From the NCBI GenBank assembly GCA_049317465.1, contig JBMOIF010000075.1:1-9670 (forward strand): a DNA stretch of 9,670 bases. The letters run 5' to 3'. Made by a program: the position numbers and the translations under genes. This stretch comes from CAIQIA01 sp049317465 (GTDB taxonomy: Bacteria > Cyanobacteriota > Cyanobacteriia > PCC-6307 > Cyanobiaceae). Under the pieces are notes generated by a model, which worked only from the letters and a program-made list of their open reading frames with translations, did no database searches and was not told the origin of the DNA. This document shows, in pieces, positions 1 to 6,084 of this stretch (the first letter of the stretch is position 1; every line of letters starts with the position of its first letter).

Positions 1-250
1 TGCATTCGCCGCCGAAGGCGATCACCACCGGCTCCAGGCCCACCTCCGGCAGCACCTGCTGCCAGATCGGCTGCAGATCCCGTTGGGCCGTGCGGCCGGC
101 CACGAACAGCACCCGGCCGCTCAGCCCCAGCCGCTGCAGCTCCCTCCCCAGCTCATGGGTGGCGCCCGGCCCCTGCACGTAGCGCCCCGGGCTGGCGAAC
201 ACCGTGAGCGGGCGCTGGTGGAAGCAGATCACCGAGCTGGTGTGGGCCAT
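1..250 (-). CDS. gldA: Glycerol dehydrogenase, N-terminal part (runs off window)
   Basis: Group III iron-type alcohol dehydrogenases of the GldA type oxidise glycerol to dihydroxyacetone with NAD+ in the cytosol. About 83 residues are visible. After a short lead come FASPGRYVQGPGA and HELGRELQRLG, then LFVAGRTA, and finally VIAFGGEC near the window edge. The SPGxYxQG opening and the FGGEC motif are typical of this family. The metal-binding and most of the NAD-binding residues lie outside the window. The ATG at 250 is used here. A GTG at 280 in the same frame, directly after an in-frame TAG, would add ten residues, and a GAGG lies close to it, so the start is not certain. The gene is co-oriented with the secreted protein ending at 320, with a gap of 39-69 bases. 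A different dehydrogenase of the same superfamily is possible. Confidence 0.82.
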   Translation of the reverse strand, partial: MAHTSSVICFHQRPLTVFASPGRYVQGPGATHELGRELQRLGLSGRVLFVAGRTAQRDLQPIWQQVLPEVGLEPVVIAFGGEC

Positions 251-319
251 GGCAGCGGGCGTGGGGAGGGATTTCCTCACCTAGCTTGACGTGAGGTTGC
301 AGGCCTTGTGCTTCATGCT

Positions 320-898
320 TCAGGGGGTCTTGGTCGGTGCATTGAGGTTTTCCGGAAGCGTCGTTGGAGAAGAGGAATCTTGACCACCATTCTTTGTCTG
401 ACGCAGCTCTTCTATTGAGCGGACTTGGCCCATCCCCAAACCGGTAAACATTGGAAGTTCAGTCTTGATCTTGTTGGCCGGCTTGGGATTGACGAACCGA
501 AAAGCTATCGTGATCTTCTGTCCGGCCTGGTCATAGCCAATCACGTTAAAGAACAAATCTGCCGACTTTCCCGCTTTAGAGCCGGCCAAGCCACCACCAA
601 TCAAGCCGCCAAGAAGCCCGATCGGCCCCAGAAGCAACCCGCCTCCAAGGGCTCCTGCCGTGGCACCAGCAAGTGCGCCAGCCGTTCCAGAGGCAGCACT
701 ATAACTTTCCTGACCACCAGTGAACCACTGGGCAATACGTCCTGTAGGGATGAATCCAGCGGGGGATGATATCCCGTTGGCATCCAAGCTAATTGTGCAT
801 GGACCTTCAGCACAAAGCGCATCGTAAGTTGACGCTTCTGCTGGACTTGCCAGAACCAGTGCCAGCACCATCAAAGCGGCAATTCTCCTGGCAGTCAT
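320..898 (-). CDS. Secreted glycine-zipper hypothetical protein
   Basis: I do not recognise a named family. The 192-residue product starts with a classic signal peptide: basic MTARR, a hydrophobic stretch IAALMVLALVLAS, and an AEA signal peptidase I site near residue 22. Two cysteines follow closely in ALCAEGPC. Residues about 70-110 are a Gly/Ala-rich glycine-zipper segment (repeats such as GALAGATAGALGGG and GLLGGLIGGGLAG), which in other proteins inserts into or associates with membranes. The C-terminal third is mixed and polar and ends in a Ser/Pro/Thr-rich tail. The ATG at 898 is preferred over the GTG at 904 because it leaves a normal n-region; neither has a good Shine-Dalgarno site. 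A periplasmic or outer-membrane-associated role is inference only. Confidence 0.7.
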   Translation of the reverse strand: MTARRIAALMVLALVLASPAEASTYDALCAEGPCTISLDANGISSPAGFIPTGRIAQWFTGGQESYSAASGTAGALAGATAGALGGGLLLGPIGLLGGLIGGGLAGSKAGKSADLFFNVIGYDQAGQKITIAFRFVNPKPANKIKTELPMFTGLGMGQVRSIEELRQTKNGGQDSSSPTTLPENLNAPTKTP

Positions 899-904
899 CA
901 GCAC

Positions 905-1229
905 AACATCTCAGATCACGAAACTCGCACAGCGCCTCTTGGGCTGTCAAGCGGGTATTGCGTGCAGGCCTCAACTGGGCAGCAAACGCACTGGAACCAC
1001 TGTCCACCCAACGAGTTGAAACCCACTGGAGCGCTTGAGTCATATCCTGCAATTTCAGATAGCTGAAAGCAAAGACGGCGTGTGTTTCCCCTCCATGGAG
1101 TCCCTTGGGTTGGTGTAGCTTGCGCCGAGGCTGATCAGCGTCTGCGGCAAACCTTGCCGCGTTGCCGGTCGCAAGCGGAGATGGTGATGGTGGAGCAATG
1201 GCGCGCTCCTTGAGGGCCTCACACTGGCG
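905..1229. other. Gene-poor stretch upstream of the secreted protein
   Basis: I see no convincing gene here. Long open frames run on the minus strand, including one that continues through 807-1052, but none shows a recognisable motif and GC-rich DNA opens frames by chance. The left part should hold the promoter of the secreted-protein gene. The right part is probably the scrambled 3' end of the broken PIN gene that enters from the right. Confidence 0.4.
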
Positions 1230-1533
1230 GTGGAGCCCCAGCAGGTGGCCCGATCTTCTGTGACCAGCGGCACGTGCTCAGTGCTGACCGTTTCTTCATG
1301 GGCCGAAAGGATCGCCTCGGCCACCTCCATCAGCGCAATGACTTGGGGAAGAGGCAAGAGATCACGCCGCAGGTCACGCGTGAAGACATTGCGATATTCA
1401 CTGCGCCAGAGCGGCGGAACTGCCCATTGGCGATCCTGCCGCCGGAAGGTTCCGCTTGCTGTGTTCTGGGTCCACGCAACCGCAGGGAGAGCAGCACATT
1501 GGTGTCAACGTCAATCAAGGTTGCCCCTCTCAC
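1230..1533 (-). pseudogene. Frameshifted, C-terminally truncated PIN-domain (VapC-like) toxin
   Basis: PIN toxins are Mg-dependent ribonucleases. From the GTG at 1533 the frame reads ATLIDVDTNVLLSL, the usual first beta-strand with the first catalytic Asp. It then goes out of frame near base 1485. In another minus-strand frame the homology continues as QWAVPPLWRSEYRNVF, with the second acidic residue (Glu) in WRSEYRN, then LLPLPQVIALMEVAEAIL and VSTEHVPLV. The C-terminal half, where an xxDxxFVALA-type helix with the third Asp and the last acidic residue should be, is absent and is replaced by unrelated sequence after TEDRATC. The product cannot be a working nuclease. The eroded RHH antitoxin lies 38 bases upstream, which supports a dead TA pair. 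Confidence 0.72.
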
Positions 1534-1571
1534 TTGAAGGCATCAATCTCGACGGGATCAAAGATGTAGGG

Positions 1572-1718
1572 TCAGAGACTTTCGCGCAACGCCCTGATTC
1601 TTGCCAGCTCCTCTTCAACGGGGGGAACTTCGGCGCCAAGACCCGCCTCCAGACAGACGATCGCCTCGTTGTTGAGCCTGCGGCGGGTCTTCCCGCATGG
1701 AACCGTTCTGGTTGTCAT
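1572..1718 (-). pseudogene. Internally deleted RHH (FitA/VapB-like) antitoxin
   Basis: The 48-codon frame starts MTTRTV and ends with RRRLNNEAIVCLEAGLGAE followed by VEEELARIRALRESL. RSxNxEAIxCLExxL is the second helix of FitA/VapB-type ribbon-helix-helix antitoxins, and the opening fits the DNA-contacting beta-strand. The section that normally lies between them (roughly xNVPxELxxRLKxxAAxH, about 17 residues) is missing and only PCGKT is left. The remnant would therefore lack helix 1 and should not bind DNA as a normal dimer. It sits directly upstream of the broken PIN gene, in the order normal for such operons. A start farther upstream in the open frame is possible but has no RHH-like sequence. 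Confidence 0.68.
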
Positions 1719-1816
1719 GCCGACCACGAGCCATGGCTCGGGCTGGTGCAACCCGTGGGCCTGGTGGTGGCCCTGGCGTGGTGCCGAGCTTCGCGGTGCT
1801 GGCCATTGCTTGAGGA

Positions 1817-1965
1817 CGATCAGCCGCAGGGCTGGGTCTGGAGCTGGGATGACACCCGTCTCCATGGTCGCCAGGTGGCGGTCACTCCGCCGAGCCATCC
1901 CTGCTGCGCCACTGCGCCACCGACCAGGGCGGGGTTTCTGCTCGAAAACGGCGAAAGGGATGTAG
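1817..1965 (+). pseudogene. Possible decayed 5' copy of a DUF1651 gene
   Basis: The 1817-1855 segment closely matches the leader and start of the intact DUF1651 gene (2593-2632). The shared blocks are CGATCAGCnGCAGGGCTGGG (19 of 20 bases) and CTGGGATGACAC (identical), with nearly the same spacing. From the ATG at 1849 the peptide reads MTPVSMVARWRSLRRA, comparable to MTRVSSRIWRELPAEA in the intact gene. After about 16 codons the likeness ends and the DUF1651 core is not visible. It may be a relic of a duplication, or a shared leader element only. Confidence 0.35.
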
Positions 1966-1989
1966 AGTTTAAACAATTGTAAACAGGCC

Positions 1990-2289
1990 ATGGTCGCCGG
2001 GTTGTTCGGATTCCTTTTTGCTGCCCTGTCCTTTGTGCAGGTGCCCCAGTGGGATAACGACTGGACAAAGTGCTCTGTTGCCGTGCCCGATACCGCTTGC
2101 CACTGGTATGTGGTCAATCCTGACAACACCTTTGGCACGGGTTTCAGTTGGATCACCGCCCCCAGATTTGATGTCGCCACCCTGCAAGATATCGGGGCGC
2201 AGCACGATGCCACCGTGGCACAGGGTTACCAGACAACAGTGGAGTGGATGAACGCAAACACAACGGTCAGATACGGCGACGATTACTGA
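1990..2289 (+). CDS. Small secreted or membrane-anchored hypothetical protein
   Basis: The family is not recognised. The 99-residue product starts with a hydrophobic segment (GLFGFLFAALSFV, residues 4-16) that could be a signal peptide or a single membrane anchor. The rest is polar and aromatic-rich, with two close cysteines in KCSVAVPDTAC (28 and 37) that could form a disulfide outside the cytoplasm, and a very acidic end YGDDY. The composition is like that of a real protein, and the DNA is less GC-rich than the neighbouring shadow frames. An in-frame TAG lies 27 bases upstream of the ATG, which limits the N-terminus. No clear Shine-Dalgarno site is seen. It stands alone between relics, so transfer with the accessory region is likely. 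Confidence 0.55.
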   Translation: MVAGLFGFLFAALSFVQVPQWDNDWTKCSVAVPDTACHWYVVNPDNTFGTGFSWITAPRFDVATLQDIGAQHDATVAQGYQTTVEWMNANTTVRYGDDY

Positions 2290-2625
2290 AGCAACAGAAA
2301 CCTGTGACGACCACAAGCACAGTTCTCAGCTGATCCGTGCGTGAAAGTGTGGGAATCGGCTCTGGGTTGAGCAACACGGGTCGAGCTCACCAGGCTGGAG
2401 GCCAACAGAGGAGTGGGCATGCGAAAGCCGCTGGTGGGGGCGATGGGTGCCTGCCTCGATCAGGACCGGCCGCCGGCGGAAGCGGGCTGAACAGGGAGAC
2501 AGACACGCGGATCTTCCCGCGCTAGTACAGGCGTACTTTGCGCAAGGTTCCATGGCCCGCCGTTCCTCTGCCTCCCCCCGGGGGGTGACCGCCGATCAGC
2601 TGCAGGGCTGGGCGCCTGAACTGGG
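2290..2625. other. Intergenic stretch before DUF1651 gene
   Basis: No gene is supported. A 23-codon frame at 2419-2490 on the plus strand (MRKPLVGAMGACLDQD and so on) follows a GAGGAG-like site, but it is too short and has no known likeness. Bases 2593-2625 are the leader element shared with 1817-1848. Confidence 0.4.
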
Positions 2626-2907
2626 ATGACACGGGTTTCGAGCCGCATCTGGCGCGAGCTGCCCGCCGAGGCCTGGATCTCTGACGGCCGCCAGGTGTTG
2701 CACTTCCGCCCCAGCCGCTGGGACCGCTGGTGTCAGCAGCTGGAGCTGATCATCGGCGAACGGTTCCCAGGTCAGCCGCCACTGCTCCGCCATCGCCGGA
2801 TCCTGCTCCGCACGGAAGCCCTGGCGCTCTGGGCCGCAAAGCGCCGCCTGGGGTGGCAGCCCTGTTCGCCGCAGTGGTCGCTGCCGCCACGGGAGGTGAT
2901 TCGGTAA
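2626..2907 (+). CDS. DUF1651 family protein
   Basis: DUF1651 proteins are small proteins of unknown function found chiefly in Synechococcus, Cyanobium and Prochlorococcus, often in several copies per genome. The 93-residue product has the family pattern: EAWISDGRQVLHFRPSRWDRW at residues 16-36 (the usual Gly/Ala-Trp-Leu-x-Asp, then xxRFxPxxxxW), a loop with GQPPLLRHRR (residues 50-59), and a final helix LLRTEALALWAAKRRLGWQPC. The Glu-Ala-xx-Leu-Trp pattern and the ending G-W-x-P-C are especially typical. An in-frame TGA lies just upstream of the ATG, so no longer start is likely. No strong ribosome site is present. It is the only plus-strand gene between the dead RHH/PIN pair and the TA block. 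Confidence 0.8.
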   Translation: MTRVSSRIWRELPAEAWISDGRQVLHFRPSRWDRWCQQLELIIGERFPGQPPLLRHRRILLRTEALALWAAKRRLGWQPCSPQWSLPPREVIR

Positions 2908-2932
2908 CAGCTGGGAGGGCAACAGCGGCTGG

Positions 2933-3034
2933 TTAGGGCACCACCACTCGCGGCGGCAGGTTGAGCTGCCGAATGCGGCGGGCAAAACCACGATCGTCAA
3001 ACGAGGCGATCCTGTCGCAGTCGCAGTCCGCCCG
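2933..3034 (-). pseudogene. C-terminal remnant of a probable PIN-domain toxin
   Basis: The minus strand encodes ADCDCDRIASFDDRGFARR followed by IRQLNLPPRVVVP and a TAA. A run of the form GCDRIxSFDxxFARRxxxLxLxPxVxxP is a common end for one class of PIN toxins, where FDxxF supplies the last acidic residue. Upstream in this frame the PIN core is not seen. The codon run DCDCD may come from slippage. It lies downstream of, and co-oriented with, the intact RHH-PIN pair. The call rests on about 30 residues, so chance likeness cannot be excluded. Confidence 0.35.
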
Positions 3035-3220
3035 TCCGCGAGCAGGCCATGGATCGTGCGGTTGAGGCTGAGGTTGTAGCCCTGGGCGGCGACAGCCACC
3101 CCGGAGGCCGACATCCAGCCTTTCATCGATTCATAGACGAATGGCTTGATGATGAGGAGCACCACTGAAGCGCAGTGAACTCCGAGCCATGTCCCGTTGA
3201 GGGGCAATTCACGACTCCTC

Positions 3221-3619
3221 TCACAACGCCACCTCCAGATCGGTGTGGCTGAAATCGTTGCCGACGAACAGCAGCGGCACCTGCAGCCGTTTGGCCAACG
3301 AATAGGAAAAACAATCGCCGAAGTTGAGGCCGCTGGCATGGCGCCCCTTGCCAAAGCGCTGAAACACCTGTGCGGAGGCATCGGCCAGCTCCTGATCCCA
3401 ACCCACCGTGAGGATCGCCTGCCGTTCAAGAAACTCCCTGGCCCGCTCCTGCCCGACGTCCCCCAGCTTCTGCAGCGCCACCAGCAGGATCTCGGTCCGG
3501 GTCGGTGCCGCCACGGCTGGTTGGCTCGCCCTGCAGAGTCGCTCCAACACTCCTTCACAACGGGGCTCGCGCAGCAACATCGCCAGCACGGCGCTGGTGT
3601 CGACGGCCAGGTCGATCAC
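3221..3619 (-). CDS. vapC: PIN-domain ribonuclease toxin (VapC family)
   Basis: VapC toxins cleave tRNA or rRNA through a Mg-binding acidic pocket and stop translation. With the GTG at 3619 the protein has 132 residues, usual for the family. All four acidic positions can be seen: Asp7 in LAVDTSA, Glu43 in PTRTEILL, Asp102 in LNFGDCFSYSLAK and Asp122 in VGNDFSHTD. The block LNFGDCxxYxLAK...PLLFxGxDFSHTD is very typical. The GTG is chosen because AGGG stands seven bases before it and it lies ten bases after the antitoxin stop. ATGs at 3655 and 3649 overlap the antitoxin gene and would add an untypical N-terminus. Nothing seems to be missing, so it should be active. The cognate antitoxin is the RHH protein just upstream. 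Confidence 0.88.
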   Translation of the reverse strand: MIDLAVDTSAVLAMLLREPRCEGVLERLCRASQPAVAAPTRTEILLVALQKLGDVGQERAREFLERQAILTVGWDQELADASAQVFQRFGKGRHASGLNFGDCFSYSLAKRLQVPLLFVGNDFSHTDLEVAL

Positions 3620-3629
3620 CAAGGCACCC

Positions 3630-3890
3630 TCAGCCGCAGAGACCGTCATCGCCATAGCCCAGGATCTCTTCGGCGCTGCGCCCATCCAGCACCGGCAGCG
3701 ACCACACCTGGTCTTCCAGCCAGCGGCGGCTCTCTTCCATGGTCGGGCGCACGGCCAACGGCTCCCCAGGCAAACCGGCCTCCAGCGCCAGGATGGCCTC
3801 CTGGTTCATCGAGCGTCGGTGGGCGGCGGCCACAGCTTTGAGCCGGCGATACAGGGTGTCCGGCACCTGCCGCAGGACCAGGGTGTTCAT
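3630..3890 (-). CDS. vapB: RHH antitoxin (FitA/VapB-like)
   Basis: The 86-residue protein neutralises the adjacent PIN toxin and represses its own promoter. Residues 1-10 (MNTLVLRQVP) form the DNA-contacting beta-strand of a ribbon-helix-helix fold. Residues 11-27 (DTLYRRLKAVAAAHRRS) form helix 1 and MNQEAILALEAGLPG helix 2, matching FitA-type antitoxins. The C-terminal part, with RRWLEDQVWSLPVLDGRSAEEILGYGDDGLCG, is the flexible section that usually fills the toxin groove. It precedes vapC with at most ten bases between them, or an overlap if vapC starts at an upstream ATG. The imperfect inverted repeat at 3910-3926 lies 20-36 bases before the ATG, a fitting place for an autoregulatory operator. 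Confidence 0.88.
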   Translation of the reverse strand: MNTLVLRQVPDTLYRRLKAVAAAHRRSMNQEAILALEAGLPGEPLAVRPTMEESRRWLEDQVWSLPVLDGRSAEEILGYGDDGLCG

Positions 3891-3909
3891 CGGACCTGTC
3901 CGCCGATCT

Positions 3910-3926
3910 GTTAGCAGAATGCTAGC
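3910..3926. promoter_or_regulatory. Candidate VapB operator
   Basis: GTTAGCA-gaa-TGCTAGC is an inverted repeat with six of seven pairs, 20 bases upstream of the antitoxin ATG. RHH antitoxins of FitA/VapB type bind such short inverted repeats; the TAGCA/TGCTA arms resemble those I recall for FitA sites. Binding is inference. Confidence 0.5.
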
Positions 3927-3934
3927 TGGATGAC

Positions 3935-3969
3935 CCGGTGACCACCGTCTCCCCGGTGACTACCGTCTC
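3935..3969. repeat. Two-copy 18-bp tandem repeat
   Basis: CCGGTGACCACCGTCTC is followed after one base by CCGGTGACTACCGTCTC (16 of 17 bases the same). It lies just upstream of the candidate VapB operator. It could be an extra binding site or a simple slippage duplication. Confidence 0.6.
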
Positions 3970-4126
3970 ATGGCAACATCCCCTCCAGCTCCTCGATGGT
4001 GCTGTGGGGTGCCAAGGACGCTGGACTATTCAGGCCCATCTTGATCTCCTCTCCGAGGTTGCATTGACTGGAAAGGATTGGTGCTTGCGTCACATCCCGC
4101 CAACGGCCTGTGCTCGTTCAGGTCCA

Positions 4127-4534
4127 TCACCCAACCTCAAACGGATTGAGCAGCTCCACCCCGAAGCCCTGGAAGTTCCTGGTGTTGCGCGTCACCACCG
4201 TGAGCTGATGCACCGTGGCGAGCGCCGCAATCATGGCGTCCTCGTAGAGAGTGTCGGATCGGCGGTGCATCAGGCGCGCCCAGCAGCGGAAGGCTGGGCC
4301 ATCCATTGGCAGGATGTTGAAGCTCTGGCTCACCTGATCCAGCCAGGTTTCGAGATCCCTGGCTTGACCTGGATCCTGTTCACGGGTGAGCTCAATCCCC
4401 GCCTGAAGCTCACCTTGGGTCACGGTCGCCAGGTGCAGATGGGCATCTTCGACGGCCTGAAGCCAGGCCACCACAGCGCCATGGGGGCGCGGCCGGCGCA
4501 GCTCTGACACCACATCCGTATCCAGCAAGTACAT
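4127..4534 (-). CDS. PIN-domain ribonuclease toxin (FitB/VapC-like)
   Basis: The 135-residue protein has the FitB-like opening MYLLDTDVVSELRRP, with Asp5 as first metal ligand, then Glu42 in TVTQGELQAGIEL and Asp99 in LYEDAMIAALA. The last motif reads VVTRNTRNFQGFGVELLNPFE. Many relatives have Asp where this protein has Asn120 (TRNTRDF). Members with Asn or His there also occur, so this need not mean loss of activity. The length is normal. The ATG lies only six bases after the stop of the Phd/YefM-like antitoxin, as in a tightly coupled operon. Expected action is RNA cleavage with growth arrest when free of antitoxin; the RNA target cannot be read from the sequence. Confidence 0.87.
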   Translation of the reverse strand: MYLLDTDVVSELRRPRPHGAVVAWLQAVEDAHLHLATVTQGELQAGIELTREQDPGQARDLETWLDQVSQSFNILPMDGPAFRCWARLMHRRSDTLYEDAMIAALATVHQLTVVTRNTRNFQGFGVELLNPFEVG

Positions 4535-4540
4535 CAGCCC

Positions 4541-4822
4541 TTACAGCGCCACCACTGGCCGGCGCCGAGCCTGGCCCCGTGCTGGCACCAGAGCGTCGGT
4601 GCGGGCTTCCGGCGCCAGCAACAGCTCCTTGAGGCTGGGCCGCGCCGCCGCCTGCAGACGTCGCCCTTCCTCCACCGGCACCAGCACGGCCGTCTCCCTG
4701 CCCCGGCGCGACACCACCTGGGGTCCCTCGCGCTGACAGGTGTCCAGCAACTCGCTGAACCTGGCCTTGGCGTCCTGGGCGGGCCAGACAATCGGGCAGG
4801 TTGTTCTTCTCGTGCTCACCAT
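4541..4822 (-). CDS. Phd/YefM-type antitoxin
   Basis: Phd/YefM proteins dimerise through the N-terminal domain, bind the operon promoter, and block the toxin with an unfolded C-terminal part. The core is plain here: WPAQDAKARFSELLDTC (residues 13-29), EGPQVVSRRGRETAVLVPVEE (32-52), then RRLQ. The C-terminal section RPSLKELLLAPEARTDALVPARG is the form usually paired with FitB-like PIN toxins. The ATG at 4822 gives 93 residues. A TTG at 4828 in the same frame with AAGGA five bases upstream is an alternative. The palindrome at 4825-4840 covers this start region. About 139 bases separate it from the RES gene upstream, enough for its own promoter. Confidence 0.86.
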   Translation of the reverse strand: MVSTRRTTCPIVWPAQDAKARFSELLDTCQREGPQVVSRRGRETAVLVPVEEGRRLQAAARPSLKELLLAPEARTDALVPARGQARRRPVVAL

Positions 4823-4824
4823 CT

Positions 4825-4840
4825 CCAAGGGGTTCCTTGG
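4825..4840. promoter_or_regulatory. Palindrome over the phd ribosome-binding region
   Basis: CCAAGG-ggtt-CCTTGG is a perfect 6-bp inverted repeat. On the coding (minus) strand it contains the AAGGA ribosome site and the possible TTG start, and it ends three bases before the ATG at 4822. It may be a protein-binding operator or an mRNA hairpin that masks translation; which one is unknown. Confidence 0.45.
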
Positions 4841-4960
4841 GTGTGGGGCCGAGCTTCGCCAGCGGCAGCAGCGGGTTGCGCTTGTCGTCGAGGCTCCGGC
4901 CGTCGGCTGTCATACGGCAATCAGAAGGGCGACAGCCCAATCCAACGGCCGAGGGCGCCA

Positions 4961-5707
4961 TCAATGCATCGGCCGGGGCAACTCGCCATTGACCTCGAAC
5001 TGCTGCCGCTGAAAGTGGTGCACCGTGTTGTCATCCAGGCAGCGAAACGTCACCGCGTTCCGGTTGGCCTCCAGCTGCACCTCCACCTGATCAAACGGCG
5101 TGCCGGTGAACACACAACAGCTGATCACGCCCACCTGAACCACATCCTCATCGCTGCGGGCTGAGTGGTATTCGAAGGCTTCGATGCCCGCATCCCGCAT
5201 CTCGGCGCCCACACCCTGGCAGAAGCCGCTGTTCACCGGATCCCGCAACCGGGCCTGCAGGCCTCCGCTCCCCTGTTGCTGCAATCGCAGGCCCCGATGG
5301 GTGGCGATCTGCACCTGAAACAACGCCTTGCGCATCGCGGCACTGCGGGGAAAGGGGCGCTCCGGTCCGTCCTGAAACAGCAGCTCGTAGAACGCGCCTT
5401 CGAGCAGGCAGCCGTGGCGACGGCGTGATCCGTAGAACAGCCCCCGCTGCCAACGGCTGGCAAAGCGCGATCCATGGGGCTTGCGATACCGGAACGGCGT
5501 GAGCAGCAGGCGATGCCGCACGGGGCATTCCTCCACACCGGGCAGTTCAGGCTTGCTCGCCTCAAGAAAGTCCTCCAGCCAGGCCTGCTCATCCAGGCTG
5601 CCGGTGATCCGACGGGTGGCCTGGGCTCCCTGTTGTTCCACCAGCCGCAACACCACGCCATCCAGGCTGGTGAGGGCCGTGAGGTCAACGCTGGCGGCGT
5701 CGCTCAC
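4961..5707 (-). CDS. RES-domain toxin (NAD+-degrading type)
   Basis: RES toxins (MbcT, ParT and Res families) break down or use up NAD+, or modify a target with ADP-ribose, and cause growth arrest. The name comes from conserved Arg, Glu and Ser. Here the domain runs from about residue 64 to 225: LLLTPFRYRKPHGSRF (68-82) with the Arg cluster, RGLFYGSRRRHGCLLEGAFYELLF (88-111) with the candidate Glu103, and FEYHSARSDEDVVQVGVI (179-195) with Ser182/185. All three positions are present. At 248 residues it is somewhat long, with about 60 extra N-terminal residues. The GTG start overlaps the Xre stop by four bases (GTGA), showing tight coupling. NAD+ activity is family knowledge, not seen here. Confidence 0.88.
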   Translation of the reverse strand: MSDAASVDLTALTSLDGVVLRLVEQQGAQATRRITGSLDEQAWLEDFLEASKPELPGVEECPVRHRLLLTPFRYRKPHGSRFASRWQRGLFYGSRRRHGCLLEGAFYELLFQDGPERPFPRSAAMRKALFQVQIATHRGLRLQQQGSGGLQARLRDPVNSGFCQGVGAEMRDAGIEAFEYHSARSDEDVVQVGVISCCVFTGTPFDQVEVQLEANRNAVTFRCLDDNTVHHFQRQQFEVNGELPRPMH

Positions 5708-6084
5708 GGGCGTCCGCGCATGGCATCGAGGTACTGCACCAGCTCCACCAGTTGTTCTGGATCCTGCAGTTGCTGCCGCGGGAGGCCCCCCGTGTGGCGA
5801 TTGGCCGTGTTGATCCAGTGCCGCATCAGCTCGATGTCGTCGCCCACCAGGGCCGACAGGCTGCGATGCAGACGCAACACCAGCGCAATCATCCGTTGGG
5901 TGTGCAGATCAATGCGGCTCTGCGCCCGGGCCTGCTCGAAAAAGGTGCGGCTCTTGCCGATCGCCTGGGCGGTTTCCGCCGCCGTCAGCCCCAGCTCCTC
6001 GCCGGCCCGTTGCAGCGCCTTGCGCAGCACCAGGCCCTCGCTCAGCCCGCTGGGGGCCACATCGGCGCGCTCCCGTACAGCCAT
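5704..6084 (-). CDS. Xre/MbcA/ParS-type antitoxin (DUF2384)
   Basis: The 126-residue partner of the RES toxin. Residues about 20-57 form an Xre-like helix-turn-helix (LRKALQRAGEELGLTAAETAQAIGKSRTFFEQA), which should bind the operon promoter. From about 63 to 122 comes the toxin-binding DUF2384 part: RMIALVLRLHRSLSALVG, then RHWINTANRHTGGLP and a last helix LVELVQYLDAMRG. The W-x(n)-N-x-x-x-GG-x-P pattern is typical. GGAGG stands close before the ATG, a strong ribosome site. The start overlaps the end of the DUF2283 frame by 43 bases, so the three genes are probably one transcript. Confidence 0.9.
   Translation of the reverse strand: MAVRERADVAPSGLSEGLVLRKALQRAGEELGLTAAETAQAIGKSRTFFEQARAQSRIDLHTQRMIALVLRLHRSLSALVGDDIELMRHWINTANRHTGGLPRQQLQDPEQLVELVQYLDAMRGRP

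Noticed and set aside
807..1245. Long open minus-strand frame (with MTQALQWVSTRWVDSG and upstream LLGLHRQCEALKERA)
   Set aside because: It overlaps the well-supported secreted-protein gene at one end and the PIN relic at the other, and shows no motif. GC-rich DNA gives such frames by chance.
1740..1800. AKLGTTPGPPPG peptide upstream of the RHH relic and AKLGPTPKEP upstream of phd
   Set aside because: The shared part is only about six residues in Pro-rich non-coding sequence; probably chance.
1230..1982. 250-codon plus-strand frame
   Set aside because: It is antisense to the RHH-PIN relic and lacks any domain; only its 3' part overlaps the DUF1651-like leader.
2596..3558. 320-codon minus-strand frame
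   Set aside because: It covers DUF1651 and vapC in the wrong frame or strand and has the Arg/Ser/Cys-rich composition of a shadow.
3968..4039. 23-codon minus-strand frame MGLNSPASLAPHSTIEELE... with a good GGAGAGGAG site
   Set aside because: The ribosome site is good, but the peptide is tiny with no known likeness and includes part of the tandem repeat. A conservation test would be needed.
3938..4507. 189-codon plus-strand frame
   Set aside because: It is the antisense shadow of the FitB-like PIN gene, whose catalytic motifs are clear.
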